Source of the DNA: Metabacillus lacus
GTDB taxonomy: Bacteria > Bacillota > Bacilli > Bacillales > Bacillaceae
Reading direction: 5' to 3'
Assembly: GCF_009674805.1 (NCBI RefSeq)
Contig: NZ_WKKI01000001.1
Span: 186,001-250,000, forward strand
DNA: 64,000 bases
The notes beneath the pieces were generated by a model. The model saw only the letters and a list, made by a program, of their open reading frames with translations. It ran no database searches and was not told the origin of the DNA. The translations under genes and the position numbers were made by a program. Of the stretch, positions 1 to 8,812 are shown one piece after another. Every line of letters begins with the position of its first letter. The stretch's first letter is position 1.

Positions 1-353
1 GCCCACTTTTCTTCCTCAGTGCCTTCCGCTTTGGCAGGATCATCAAATCCCCAGTGAACACGATGGATGTGCGAGGGAGTGACAGGGCAGTTGTCGGCTG
101 CATGACCGCAGAGTGTGACAATCAAATCAGCAGAATGAAGAATTTCGGGATCTATCACATCTGACGTTTGATCGGAAATATCTACTCCAGCTTCTTTCAT
201 AGCTTTGACTGCAAGAGGATTCAAACCATGAGCTTCCAGTCCAGCACTTTTTACATTCCAGTTTTCACCGAGATGCAGTTTTGCCCACCCCTCTGCCATT
301 TGGCTTCTGCAAGAGTTGCCTGTACATAAAAAGTAAATTGTTTTCTTAGTCAT
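1..353 (-). CDS. arsC: Arsenate reductase, thioredoxin-coupled (ArsC), 3' end cut by window edge
   Basis: Reduces arsenate to arsenite in the cytosol so that ArsB can export it. The reverse-strand frame opens [20 protein letters not shown], with the P-loop CTGNSCR of the low-molecular-weight-phosphatase-fold arsenate reductases; the first Cys is the nucleophile. A later segment contains a TLCG motif, matching one of the two further redox cysteines of the family. The start ATG at 353 follows AAAGGAGA. The frame is still open at base 1, so roughly the last fifth of a normal ~140-aa protein is missing. It is the distal gene of arsR-arsB-arsC, 30 bp after arsB. Identity is secure. Confidence 0.93.
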   Translation of the reverse strand, partial: MTKKTIYFLCTGNSCRSQMAEGWAKLHLGENWNVKSAGLEAHGLNPLAVKAMKEAGVDISDQTSDVIDPEILHSADLIVTLCGHAADNCPVTPSHIHRVHWGFDDPAKAEGTEEEKW

Positions 354-383
354 GTTTTTATCTCCTTTAATATAGATTATCTT

Positions 384-1685
384 TTAGTAATGTAAGAAAA
401 GCAGCCACACATATAAACCAATAAGAGTAATGAAGAGTGTTGGTATCGTTAAGATTATACCTGTCTTGAAATACGTTCCCCAGGATATTTTTACTCCTTT
501 GAGTGACAATACATGCAGCCATAATAATGTTGCGAGTGAACCAATTGGTGTGATTTTCGGTCCAAGATCTGAACCAATTACATTTGCGTAAATCAAAGCT
601 TCTCTCATCGTGCCTTCAGTTTGTGTATCAGCGATGGCAAGGGCATTGATCATCACCGTAGGCATGTTGTTCATTACTGAGGACAAAAGGGCTGCTAGAA
701 AACCCATTCCAAGAGTTGCTGCAAACAGTCCCTGCTCTGCGGTGATCTGAATGAAATCGGATAGCAGGCTGGTAAGCCCTGCATTTCTCAGCCCATATAC
801 AACGACATACATACCAACAGAGAAAAAGACGATTGCCCATGGCGCACCTTTGATGACTGACCGTGTATGAACAGCAGGGCTTTTTCTGGCCATAAGCAGG
901 AAAAAGACTGCAATAAATCCAGCTATAATTGATACTGGCACACCAATAAATTCACTGGAGAAATATCCTGCCAGCAGTATTCCCAGGACGATCCAGGAAA
1001 GCTTAAACATGCTCTGATCCTTAATGGCATCTTTAGGATCCTTCAGCTGCGAAGTATCATAATTTTTAGGGATGCTTTTTCTAAAGAACAGATAAAGAAC
1101 CAGTATGCTTGCACCCAGTGCAAAGAAGTTAGGCACAATCATCCGTGAAGCATACTCGGTAAATCCTATGTTAAAAAAGTCGGCTGACACAATGTTGACA
1201 AGATTACTGACCACAAGCGGCAATGAGGTTGTATCAGCAATAAAGCCGCTTGCAATAATGAATGGGAATATCATTTTTTCACTAAAGTTCAGATTGCGCA
1301 CCATTGCAAGTACAATGGGTGTCAGGATAAGCGCAGCTCCGTCATTGGCAAAAAATGCTGCAACAAGCGCACCTAATATCGTTACATACACAAACATACG
1401 TACGCCGCTGCCTCTTGCTGCTTTCGCCATATGAAGCGCTGACCATTCAAAAAATCCTATTTCATCAAGTATTAACGAGATGATGATAATGGCAATGAAG
1501 GCTAATGTAGCATTCCAGACAATAGATGTAACATCAATCACATCTTGAAAGTTTACTACTCCTGCGAGGAGTGCCAGAACAGCTCCTCCACAGGCTGACC
1601 AGCCAATAGACAGTCCCTTGGGCTGCCAGATGACAAAAATCAGCGTGACAAGAAAAATAATGATAGCTAAACTCACGGTAACCAT
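384..1685 (-). CDS. arsB: Arsenite efflux permease ArsB
   Basis: Inner-membrane arsenite/antimonite exporter of the ArsB (ion transporter superfamily) type, 433 aa, the usual length. The protein is almost entirely hydrophobic, with about 11-12 predicted membrane segments. Family-like segments include [15 protein letters not shown] near residue 115 and the [12 protein letters not shown] segment near residue 345, which in this superfamily line the substrate path. It starts at ATG 1685 after GGAGG. It lies 14 bp downstream of arsR and 30 bp upstream of arsC, clearly one operon. It is ArsB rather than Acr3, judged from the overall pattern; no ArsA ATPase gene is visible here. Confidence 0.93.
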   Translation of the reverse strand: MVTVSLAIIIFLVTLIFVIWQPKGLSIGWSACGGAVLALLAGVVNFQDVIDVTSIVWNATLAFIAIIIISLILDEIGFFEWSALHMAKAARGSGVRMFVYVTILGALVAAFFANDGAALILTPIVLAMVRNLNFSEKMIFPFIIASGFIADTTSLPLVVSNLVNIVSADFFNIGFTEYASRMIVPNFFALGASILVLYLFFRKSIPKNYDTSQLKDPKDAIKDQSMFKLSWIVLGILLAGYFSSEFIGVPVSIIAGFIAVFFLLMARKSPAVHTRSVIKGAPWAIVFFSVGMYVVVYGLRNAGLTSLLSDFIQITAEQGLFAATLGMGFLAALLSSVMNNMPTVMINALAIADTQTEGTMREALIYANVIGSDLGPKITPIGSLATLLWLHVLSLKGVKISWGTYFKTGIILTIPTLFITLIGLYVWLLFLHY

Positions 1686-1699
1686 TCCCTAAACCTCCA

Positions 1700-2044
1700 T
1701 CAGCTGCAAGTAATTCTAAGTCCTTTTTCTTCTAATTCTTTAATTTTGTCATCCTGATCCGGAATATGCTTCAGTAAATGATCGATAAGGGAGGTATATT
1801 CACAGTTTTTGTTCAAGGAATACATAATCCATTGCCCCCGGCGCGTTTCGCTGACGATCCCGGCATCTTTCAGTTTTCGTATATGCTGGCTGATAGCCGG
1901 CTGACTTGCCTGAAAAATGGCTGTAAATTCACAAACACAGCAATCATGTGAGCTTAGCATCTTTATCATCGTTAATCTGGTTTTATCACCAAGCAGCTTT
2001 AACACTCCTGCCGCTTTCTCAATTTCCAATGTTTGTTGAGTCAT
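1700..2044 (-). CDS. arsR: Arsenic-responsive repressor ArsR
   Basis: Winged-helix repressor of the ArsR/SmtB family, 114 aa, expected to repress its own operon until As(III) or Sb(III) binds. The metal-sensing helix contains DCCVCEF around residues 33-39, a variant of the ELCVCDL motif. The recognition helix reads QPAISQHIRKLKDAGIV, followed by the wing RRGQWIMYSL. A further Cys lies at the extreme C-terminus. It starts at ATG 2044 after a strong GGGGG-containing ribosome site and is the first gene of arsRBC. The promoter and an AT-rich dyad lie directly upstream. Confidence 0.93.
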   Translation of the reverse strand: MTQQTLEIEKAAGVLKLLGDKTRLTMIKMLSSHDCCVCEFTAIFQASQPAISQHIRKLKDAGIVSETRRGQWIMYSLNKNCEYTSLIDHLLKHIPDQDDKIKELEEKGLRITCS

Positions 2045-2071
2045 ATAGTATCCCCCTTCTCTTTCTCCCTT

Positions 2072-2127
2072 GTACGTTATATATTAGCACTCGCTTATAT
2101 AATAATGTACTTATATATAAGATGCAA
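2072..2127 (-). promoter_or_regulatory. ars operon promoter with overlapping ArsR-type operator
   Basis: On the reverse strand a -35 TTGCAT (plus 2122-2127) is followed, 17 bp later, by a -10 TATTAT (2099-2104). An AT-rich imperfect dyad, TATATAAGC-GAGT-GCTAATATATA, lies across and just after the -10 (about 2072-2104), where an ArsR repressor would block initiation. Position and symmetry are seen directly; binding by this ArsR is inferred. Confidence 0.5.
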
Positions 2128-2223
2128 GTCTCGAATTTGGTTTTTTTTTAGAATTTTACGTGACAAATTCTCTATTCGCCTTCACCAATAGTAAGAAAAT
2201 GGATTCATTTTACTGTTAAAGTA

Positions 2224-2251
2224 TTGACGTATTAACGGAATGATCTATAAT
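2224..2251 (+). promoter_or_regulatory. Sigma-A promoter of the S-box leader
   Basis: TTGACG (2224-2229), a 16-bp spacer and TATAAT (2246-2251). The predicted start lies about 10 bp before P1 of the riboswitch, as expected for a SAM-riboswitch leader. Confidence 0.75.
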
Positions 2252-2271
2252 GAAAAGCAATTGAATAGGAC

Positions 2272-2380
2272 TACTCTTATAAAGAGCGGTGGAGGGACGA
2301 GCCCTTTGAAACCCGGCAACCGGCTATCATATAGCACGGTGCTAAATCTTGCAGCTGCAATGCTGAAGGATAAGAGAGAG
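2272..2380 (+). promoter_or_regulatory. SAM-I (S-box) riboswitch aptamer
   Basis: Contains the conserved S-box core: CTCTTAT on the 5' side of P1, AGAGCGGTGGAGGGACG, GCCCTTTGAAACCCGGCAACC, a GCACGGTGCTAA stem, and the 3' P1 strand GGATAAGAG. P1 pairs CTCTTAT (2273-2279) with ATAAGAG (2370-2376). The 3' strand ATAAGAGAGAG (2370-2380) can instead pair with CTCTTTCTTAT (2405-2415), the 5' half of the terminator, through 11 bp with one G-U pair. That gives the textbook SAM-off switch. The regulated gene is the M14 peptidase at 2494, an unusual S-box client. Confidence 0.93.
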
Positions 2381-2400
2381 TCATCGGTGTATGTATGCTG

Positions 2401-2436
2401 AGACCTCTTTCTTATGAAAGAGGTCTTTCGCTGTTT
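2401..2436 (+). terminator. Riboswitch-controlled terminator
   Basis: Perfect 11-bp stem AGACCTCTTTC/GAAAGAGGTCT (2401-2411 with 2416-2426), loop TTAT, then a T-rich but interrupted tail TTCGCTGTTT. Its 5' arm overlaps the antiterminator-pairing sequence, so it should form only when SAM stabilises P1. Confidence 0.8.
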
Positions 2437-2493
2437 AAGGAAGGAGGTTATGAGTGGTCCTATTTCAATATAAAACTTGAGGAGGAACCCTAT

Positions 2494-4866
2494 TTGTTTA
2501 AGAAAACTGCTGCCATTGCCTTATCTGCTTCTCTGCTTTTGTCTATCTCAGCTTATGCACCACAGCCTCTGCTAACTGTTTCTGCAGCACAGCTTCAGCA
2601 AAAAGTCGAGAGAGCACAAAGCCTGTTTAATACGGAACATTATGAGTATGCAACGAATGAACAGATACATGAAAAGATCAAAAAGATTGCCAGTAGCAGC
2701 GATAGAGTGCAGCTGAAAACTACTGGAAAAACTTCTACTGGCAAGGAATTATACACTGTTACCATTTCAACTGATAAAAATCCTGAAAAAGCCTACAGCG
2801 AATTTAGAAAGCTTAGTACCAAAGATCCGAAAAAAGCTCAAGAATACTTAAAGAAAAATAACGTGAAAGCGCCTATCTTGATTCATGCCTCTATTCATGG
2901 CACGGAATTCGTGGGAGCCGATGCAGCCCTGTCACTTATTGAGCGTTTTGCATACGAAAAAGATGCTGAAACCTCGGCCATACTTAAAAATTTTACGCTG
3001 ATTTTTAACGTGAACGCCAATCCTGACGGCCGTAAAGAGGCTACCCGCTTTAACAAAAACGGAATTGATTTGAACAGAGATTTTCTTACTCAGTCAGAGA
3101 GTGAAACAAAAGCGGTAGTTGACCAGATTGTTGAATGGAACCCGCTTGTGCTTTTAGATCTCCATGGATATGTAAAACAGCGTGGAAAAAGTGCTCATCC
3201 GGGGCTGATTTTACCGGGAACCCCTCCTCACAATCCAAACTATGAATACGATCTTCTTCATAAATGGATGATTCAGCAGGCTGAGGCGATGGAAAAAGAA
3301 CTTGTTGCACAAAGAAACAATTATGAGTCAGAACTGTATACAACAATGGAAGGAACTCATATTCCTTTAAGAGATTCAGAGGCAGGCTGGGATGATTATC
3401 CTCCCATTTATACGCCAATGTATAACATGCTTCATGGCGGATACAGCTATACTCTAGAGGCCCCTACAAATGATTGGGATGGTGTCCGCTGGCAGATTGA
3501 TGCTGTGAACGGAGCCCTGGCATTTGCCCTTCAAAATAAGCAGAAGATGCAGTTCGATCAATTGGAGATTTACAATCGCGGTTTGTCAGGTGTTCATCCC
3601 ACGCATGAAAAGGACTTTTTCCCGGAATCCTATCTCATCCCTGTTGATGAAAGAGATCCTTATGCTGCCCATAAAGCTGTTCAGCATTTGTTGAAGAATG
3701 ATATAGAAGTTAGTGAATTAAAGAGAAGTGTCAGTATTCAAGGAAAAGAGTATCCCAAAGGCACTTATCATGTGTCGCTTCGGCAGGCAAAAGCAGGATT
3801 AGCCAACTCAATGCTGTGGGAAGGTGAAGATATTTCAGTCAAGGCACCTGCTATGTATGACATATCAGCATGGAATCTTCCTGAATTATGGGGTTTTGAA
3901 CGAACAGCTGTTTATGAAAACATTCATACTCCTCTCTCTCCTGTGAAGAAAGTGAAAGAGAACGGTAACGTTTCAGGCAAAGGGCCTTACCTGATTCCGA
4001 ACACTTCTGTCGGTTCTGTTGCACTGGTAAACAAAGCTATAAAAGCTGGTGCAAAAGTCAGCCGTGATTCTAAAGGAAACTTCTATGTGGGCTCAGAATT
4101 TAGAGAGCAGCTGAAAAAGCTGAGCAAAAATGTATCTTTGGATATTGTAACCTCTGCTATTCCTGAAGACGCAGTTTCAGTAAAAAATCAAAAGATTGCT
4201 ATATTAAGAGATGGCGGTTTAGGTAAAGTACAGTCACATGCCGGAACAAGGCTTGCACTTTTGCAGCTGGGCTTTGAAGTGACTGAGCTTCATCCAAGGG
4301 ACGTAGCTCAAAAGGGGCTGAACGGATATGATATATTCATCTATAGCGGCAGCCGCAGCCTTCTCTCTTATCAGCTTTCAGAAGCCAATAAAGAATTTGG
4401 ATTGCAAAATGGAGCTGAATATGAAGCTTTTAAGGAACAGTTGAAGAAATTTACAGCAGCTGACGGACAATTTATTGCTATCGGCTCAGGAGGCTCTCAA
4501 GCTGCTGAACAGCTTGGTTTGACTGACATAAAAGTAACAGCAGGAAAAAGTAACAGCAATGGCATTGTCACTGTCACCAATACAAACAGCCTTCTGTCCT
4601 CAGGCTATAAAACGTCGGATGCAGGTTTTGTTTTTCAGCCAGTCTGGTACAGCAATACGGATGGCAAGGAAGTTGCTGCATACTTTGAAAATAGCGACCA
4701 TTTCTTTACCGCAGGCTATTGGGCTGAACATAGTCAAGCGAAAGGAAAGCCTGTAATAGTAAAGGATAACGATAGAAATGTAACACTGATTGGCTTGGAA
4801 GCAGGATTCAGGAATCACACAGAACATTTGTTCCGATACCTCTCAAACGCCATTTTTACACAATAA
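2494..4866 (+). CDS. Secreted M14-family zinc carboxypeptidase
   Basis: Extracellular zinc metallopeptidase, 790 aa. TTG 2494 is chosen as start: GAGGAGG (2479-2485) sits 8 bp upstream and a lysine-led hydrophobic signal peptide ending in an AQL-type region follows. A longer reading from 2395 would run through the riboswitch terminator. The M14 domain occupies about residues 60-350, with zinc ligands in HGTE (His135, Glu138), NPDGR and GIDLNRDF substrate-binding segments, His224 in DLHGY, and the catalytic Glu322 in TLEAP. The C-terminal 250 residues include a Rossmann-like segment (IAILRDGG, FIYSGSR) of unclear role. Regulation by the SAM riboswitch upstream suggests induction on methionine/SAM shortage, perhaps to free methionine from peptides; that role is inference. 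Confidence 0.88.
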   Translation: MFKKTAAIALSASLLLSISAYAPQPLLTVSAAQLQQKVERAQSLFNTEHYEYATNEQIHEKIKKIASSSDRVQLKTTGKTSTGKELYTVTISTDKNPEKAYSEFRKLSTKDPKKAQEYLKKNNVKAPILIHASIHGTEFVGADAALSLIERFAYEKDAETSAILKNFTLIFNVNANPDGRKEATRFNKNGIDLNRDFLTQSESETKAVVDQIVEWNPLVLLDLHGYVKQRGKSAHPGLILPGTPPHNPNYEYDLLHKWMIQQAEAMEKELVAQRNNYESELYTTMEGTHIPLRDSEAGWDDYPPIYTPMYNMLHGGYSYTLEAPTNDWDGVRWQIDAVNGALAFALQNKQKMQFDQLEIYNRGLSGVHPTHEKDFFPESYLIPVDERDPYAAHKAVQHLLKNDIEVSELKRSVSIQGKEYPKGTYHVSLRQAKAGLANSMLWEGEDISVKAPAMYDISAWNLPELWGFERTAVYENIHTPLSPVKKVKENGNVSGKGPYLIPNTSVGSVALVNKAIKAGAKVSRDSKGNFYVGSEFREQLKKLSKNVSLDIVTSAIPEDAVSVKNQKIAILRDGGLGKVQSHAGTRLALLQLGFEVTELHPRDVAQKGLNGYDIFIYSGSRSLLSYQLSEANKEFGLQNGAEYEAFKEQLKKFTAADGQFIAIGSGGSQAAEQLGLTDIKVTAGKSNSNGIVTVTNTNSLLSSGYKTSDAGFVFQPVWYSNTDGKEVAAYFENSDHFFTAGYWAEHSQAKGKPVIVKDNDRNVTLIGLEAGFRNHTEHLFRYLSNAIFTQ

Positions 4867-4868
4867 AT

Positions 4869-4898
4869 AAAAGCCGGGGCTGAGCTCCGGCTTTTATT
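4869..4898 (+). terminator. Intrinsic terminator after the M14 gene, bidirectional
   Basis: AAAAGCCGG-(GGCTGAGC)-TCCGGCTTTT hairpin between convergent genes, T-rich in both directions; it also serves exoA on the other strand. Confidence 0.85.
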
Positions 4899-4922
4899 TC
4901 TGCTAATGATACAGAATCGGTA

Positions 4923-5684
4923 TTATGCATCCATGGCTAGTGTAATGGAAACAGGACAATGATCACTTCCAAGAATGTCCCCATGTATTTGAGCAGTAGT
5001 TAACATGCTTTTTAAACAATCACAAATAAGAAAGTAGTCAATTCGCCAGCCGATGTTTCTTTCTCTGACTTTGCTCATATAAGACCACCAGGTATAGCTG
5101 CCGGTCTTTTCAGGATAACAATATCTGAAAGTATCCGTAAAGCCAGCTGACAATAATGCTGTCATTTTTCCTCTTTCTTCTTCTGTAAAACCGGAATTTC
5201 CCCTGTTCGGCTTCGGATTTTTAAGGTCGATCTCCTGATGTGCTACATTTAAATCACCGCAGTAAATAACCGGTTTGTGCTGATTTAAATGCAGCAGGTG
5301 TTCTCTCAGTCTATCTTCCCATTCCAAACGATAAGGCAATCTTGACAAATCTCTTTTCGAGTTTGGTGTATATACATTAACCAGATAGAATTCCGGAAAC
5401 TCCAGTGTTAAAATTCTGCCTTCCGGTTCGGAATTTTCACCATTCAATCCATAAGACACAGTAATTGGCTCTGCCTTCGTAAAAACTGCAGTGCCTGAAT
5501 AGCCTTTTTTCTCTGCGTAATTCCAATACTGATGATAGCCATTCAGCTTTAAATCTATTTGTCCAGCCTGAACCTTCGTTTCCTGCAGGCAGAAAACATC
5601 TGCATCAACTGAATCAAAAAACGTTAAAAACCCTTTTTTTGTGCAAGCTCTAATGCCATTTACATTCCAAGAAACCAACTTCAC
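4923..5684 (-). CDS. exoA: Exodeoxyribonuclease III / AP endonuclease
   Basis: Apurinic/apyrimidinic endonuclease and 3'-5' exonuclease of the ExoIII (Xth/ExoA) family, 253 aa, the normal size. It opens MKLVSWNVNGIRA; LQETK holds the metal-binding Glu (about residue 36). YCGDLNVAH, WRIDYFLI and the C-terminal GSDHCPV carry the remaining catalytic Asp, Asn and His residues. The start is GTG 5684, with AGGAG 11-12 bp upstream. It acts after glycosylases in base-excision repair. It is a single-gene unit facing the M14 gene. Confidence 0.95.
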   Translation of the reverse strand: MKLVSWNVNGIRACTKKGFLTFFDSVDADVFCLQETKVQAGQIDLKLNGYHQYWNYAEKKGYSGTAVFTKAEPITVSYGLNGENSEPEGRILTLEFPEFYLVNVYTPNSKRDLSRLPYRLEWEDRLREHLLHLNQHKPVIYCGDLNVAHQEIDLKNPKPNRGNSGFTEEERGKMTALLSAGFTDTFRYCYPEKTGSYTWWSYMSKVRERNIGWRIDYFLICDCLKSMLTTAQIHGDILGSDHCPVSITLAMDA

Positions 5685-5708
5685 TCTATCTCAATCTCCT
5701 TGCTGTAT

Positions 5709-5735
5709 GGGACGCAGGGACAGGTCCCTTGTCCC
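5709..5735. repeat. 27-bp REP-like palindrome, copy 1
   Basis: Imperfect nested palindrome beginning GGGACGCAGGGAC and ending GTCCCTTGTCCC. It is identical to the copy at 8134-8160 and near-identical, inverted, to 43927-43953. Confidence 0.85.
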
Positions 5736-5790
5736 AGCCAAATATCTTAATCTCCCTGCTTTTTTTCTATATCACTATTATACCGTATCC

Positions 5791-5817
5791 GGGACACAGG
5801 GACATGTTCCCTGTTCC
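5791..5817. repeat. 27-bp REP-like palindrome, copy 2 (divergent)
   Basis: GGGACACAGGGAC...TTCCCTGTTCC, the same architecture as copy 1 with about five substitutions. It is followed, like copy 1, by AGCCAAATA, so the two may have arisen as a local duplication. Confidence 0.75.
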
Positions 5818-5886
5818 AGCCAAATACAGTAAAAAAAGAGCATGGAACAGTTGTAGTCCCATGCCCTCTATTATCTTTGCACTCTG

Positions 5887-7904
5887 TTAAAAAATTGTGT
5901 AAAGCGCAGTATTTGCCAGCGTGATCATTGTCATCAGCAAAGTATTGAGGAATGCGCCTACATATACATTGCCAGTTAGTCTATAGAAGTAGCGGTTGAA
6001 CAATGCGGCTACTAATAGGATTGGTACTAGACCAATCACAATGATGGAAGAAAGCGATTCTGTCGGATAGCCGGCAGTGCCTGTAGTAAACAATAGGCCA
6101 TATTGATAAACCAGGTAGAGAACGAGCCCGCCGATGAAATGAAAGATAGAAATCAGATATCCTTTTACTCCATTATACTTTACCGTAGCTGTATTCATAT
6201 TAACTGACAGGCCGACAACAAAGTAATAAATTAAGAACAACGGTGCATATTTCAATAATGCGATCAGATGCTGAGCTTCAAATGTTTTTACAGCAACTGT
6301 CCAAATCCGGAAATCAACTTTGAAAATTGCATCCGCTAGATATAGTACTCCGTAGCCGATGCCCACAGCAGCAATAGCTGTGACGAGCGATGCAAAAATA
6401 GTTTTCATGCTTGCTTTCACGCCATAATTATTTAAGGTTGCCCCTTCACGTTTTTTTGAAATATAATGGTAGCCAACCATCATCATCAAGGTGATAATTG
6501 CCACATTAATGGCCCAATAAAGGACTGGGTTAACAGTTGGAGCGCCAAAAAGCTCTGTTGTCGCAAGCATTCTGTCCTGAAGCCTTAAATAAATATATTG
6601 AACAACACTGAGAAGAAGCAAAACTGATGAGACTATTTTAACACTGCGTTCTGATTTTCTCACCCACGAAAATATCAGTACAATAGCAGAGGAAGCGATA
6701 AATATCATACTAACTTGCCTCAATAATCTCATTCCGTAAAAGTCTCCCCCATATAACGCTGAGAAGAATAGTGCAGGGAAAAGACCTCCAATTATGATTA
6801 AAATTAATCCTGAAAGCTTAGCTCCATTCGTCTTTGGAGATGGCAGAGGATCTGGTCTTGCAGTGTATATGCTGTTAAAGAAAGGAAGCTTTGATAACAG
6901 CGTAATAACAGGTATGAAAAGCAGGAAGAACCCGATTAGAGCTACAAAAGAGAGCCACTCTTTAAACATCCATGTCTGTCCTTCCTCACCCACTGTAAGC
7001 ACTTCATAATAGTCTGAAAATGCCATGTCGTAAAAGCTGATAGCCTGTGCAGTTGAAGTTTTAGAGAAGTGATTCCAAGGATGTGTTTCATTTGGTTGAT
7101 AAATGACTCTTGCTCCGCCATTCACATCATAGACCGTACCAGCTTGAGGATTCTCCGGATTGCCCAGGAAGCTTAGGCCTTCTTCTGTTCCAATATAGTT
7201 TTTCTTAACAACAGGCATGCCCGCTGCTGAAGCATCTGCATCAAAGAAAAACTCATCATATTGTCCTGCAATTTTGCCTGATGCTCTCGGACCGTATGAA
7301 TCATTGATATCTTCCAAGCTTAAGCCGAGAGTCTTCAACCATTGATAGTCAGATCCCATTGTCAGAGAGCTGAAAATTTTTCTAATGCCGCTTTCCTGAA
7401 AATCTGCTTCATCCAGCATCACTGCATGAGTGGAGGAAAAACCTCCCATGGAGTGTCCAGATACCGCAATGATTCCGTTACCGCTTTCATCTTTCAGTAC
7501 ATAATCCTGTTCATACAGATATTGTACAGCATCATAAATGGCATGCGGCCAGAATGAGAAAAACGGGACTGGTTTTCCATGGTTCCTGTTGAGTGCCCAT
7601 GATCATACTGATCCAGCGCCAACACGACATATCCTCTTTTAGACATCTCAATGGCCTGAGCTGCCTGCATTTCTCCAGAATTTAAATAGCCGTGCGTCGC
7701 CACAATGGTGGGCCTTGCTTCTTGGTCCGCCCCATCAGGCATATACAATAGTCCCGAAAGCTCTCCCCTTGGTGTCTCAAAATAAACACGGGACACATCC
7801 ACATTACCGTTTGAACTATTGAACATGGAAGCCCCAAAACTTCCAATCAGTATCAATAGTAATGATATCGCTAATAAGACGACAGGTTTTTTTACTCTAT
7901 TCAA
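5887..7904 (-). pseudogene. Membrane alpha/beta hydrolase, interrupted by a frameshift
   Basis: Two adjacent frames form one gene. The 5' part (start ATG 7904, after AAAGGGGG) has an N-terminal signal anchor and the first half of an alpha/beta hydrolase, with THGYLNSG (oxyanion-hole region) and ALDQYDHGHS. The 3' part begins near 7560 and supplies the nucleophile elbow GHSMGG, then a C-terminal half of about 8-9 membrane segments. The break lies at a run of five T on the coding strand (plus 7559-7563). One extra T restores a continuous reading through FWPHAIYDAVQYLYE, about 672 aa. Either a real inactivating indel or a homopolymer sequencing error. Substrate unknown. Confidence 0.82.
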
Positions 7905-7970
7905 TTCATTTTCCCCCTTTATACCTTGGTTTTTGTATTTTGCTAACTAAACAGTTCAGAGTACGAAAAA

Positions 7971-8017
7971 GACACATTAAATATCCTTGAATACTGCTTC
8001 AAGGTATTTAATGTGTC
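7971..8017. terminator. Long hairpin upstream of the hydrolase
   Basis: GACACATTAAATA and CCTTGAA (7971-7991, one bulged T) pair with TTCAAGG and TATTTAATGTGTC (7998-8017): 20 bp with a 6-nt loop. On the reverse strand it is followed by TTTTTC, so it could terminate or attenuate transcription entering the hydrolase gene about 70 bp downstream. On the plus strand it is followed by TCCTTTTCTC. Confidence 0.6.
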
Positions 8018-8133
8018 TCCTTTTCTCATCACAGAATATTAACTTACCACTAGTCTAAACAGAAATGAAAACGTTGTCAACAAATTTCGACAATTCCTTA
8101 CTTTCAGGTTCTTCCTGTAAAGGCACAAGGCCA

Positions 8134-8160
8134 GGGACGCAGGGACAGGTCCCTTGTCCC
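8134..8160. repeat. 27-bp REP-like palindrome, copy 3
   Basis: All 27 bases match copy 1 at 5709-5735. It lies in the gap between the hydrolase and the small gene at 8232. Confidence 0.85.
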
Positions 8161-8231
8161 ATAGTTCTTACTTTATGTTACTATTAAGCTAAAACTTCTT
8201 AAGTAATCTAAAGGAAAAGGAGTGCCGCCTA

Positions 8232-8537
8232 ATGAACTCTGGAAATCTCTCAGATCATATTATTCAGCAGTACGAGAAAGATGAAAAAATGATGATATTG
8301 ATTTTTGCACAGTGGTGTATCAACCAAGATCTTGATCCCCAAAAGGTATACAGCAAGGCCTATCCTCAGCAGGGAGAAAATTCAGTACTGAAGGATGTAA
8401 TGGAGTTAACGGTGTCCAAAGAAGAAGCAGGAGAAATAGATAACAACGTTCTGTTAGGTGTTCTTTCAGCATTCGGAAATGATGACCTCGCCTTTGCCGT
8501 CACTAAGGAAATCCAGGAAGGAAAAAAGAAAAAATAG
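8232..8537 (+). CDS. Small hypothetical protein, 101 aa
   Basis: I do not recognise this family. The product is acidic, predicted largely helical and soluble, with no membrane segment or signal peptide, and ends in a lysine run. ATG 8232 has AAAAGGAG 10 bp upstream, and the codon use looks like its neighbours. It stands alone between the REP-like repeat and a terminator and is convergent with the thi operon. Real gene probable; function unknown. Confidence 0.75.
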   Translation: MNSGNLSDHIIQQYEKDEKMMILIFAQWCINQDLDPQKVYSKAYPQQGENSVLKDVMELTVSKEEAGEIDNNVLLGVLSAFGNDDLAFAVTKEIQEGKKKK

Positions 8538-8538
8538 A

Positions 8539-8601
8539 GACTGTACGGCTTTGCAACTCTGAAATATCTTTAGAGAAGAAGCCGATAGTCTCTTTTTTTA
8601 T
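8539..8601 (+). terminator. Terminator of the 101-aa gene
   Basis: AGAGACTGTACGGCT pairs with AGCCGATAGTCTCT (two mismatches in the middle) across a long loop that itself holds CTCTGAAA...TTTAGAG, followed by TTTTTTT. Confidence 0.75.
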
Positions 8602-8657
8602 AAATGTACCGCTATTATAAAGCTAGTAAGGGTTGAATTATATTGTTTACTTATGCG

Positions 8658-8673
8658 CAATTGTTAACAATTG
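8658..8673. other. Perfect 16-bp palindrome CAATTGTTAACAATTG
   Basis: An isolated, perfectly symmetric AT-rich site in the 275-bp convergent gap between the 101-aa gene and thiE. It has no T-tract, so it is not a terminator. It resembles a protein-binding operator but no gene starts next to it. Confidence 0.5.
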
Positions 8674-8812
8674 TCGCACCCAATTCTTATATATTCCACC
8701 ATTTCTAACGCAACCACTATTCTTCTTGCTTAATCTGTTTCGGTGATATAATGCACAATACTGTTTGCACAGCCTCTAAAAATGATAAAAGCGCAGCGTA
8801 ACTTCTTAAGGC

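Noticed and set aside
2450-2473. Seven-codon reading frame (MSGPISI) after a GGAGG between the S-box terminator and the M14 gene
   Set aside because: The ribosome site is only 2 bases from its ATG and the peptide has no methionine-rich or other sensing sequence; more likely chance.
2395-2493. N-terminal extension of the M14 protein from ATG 2395
   Set aside because: It would be translated through the riboswitch terminator hairpin and places 33 residues before a clear signal peptide; TTG 2494 has a far better ribosome site.
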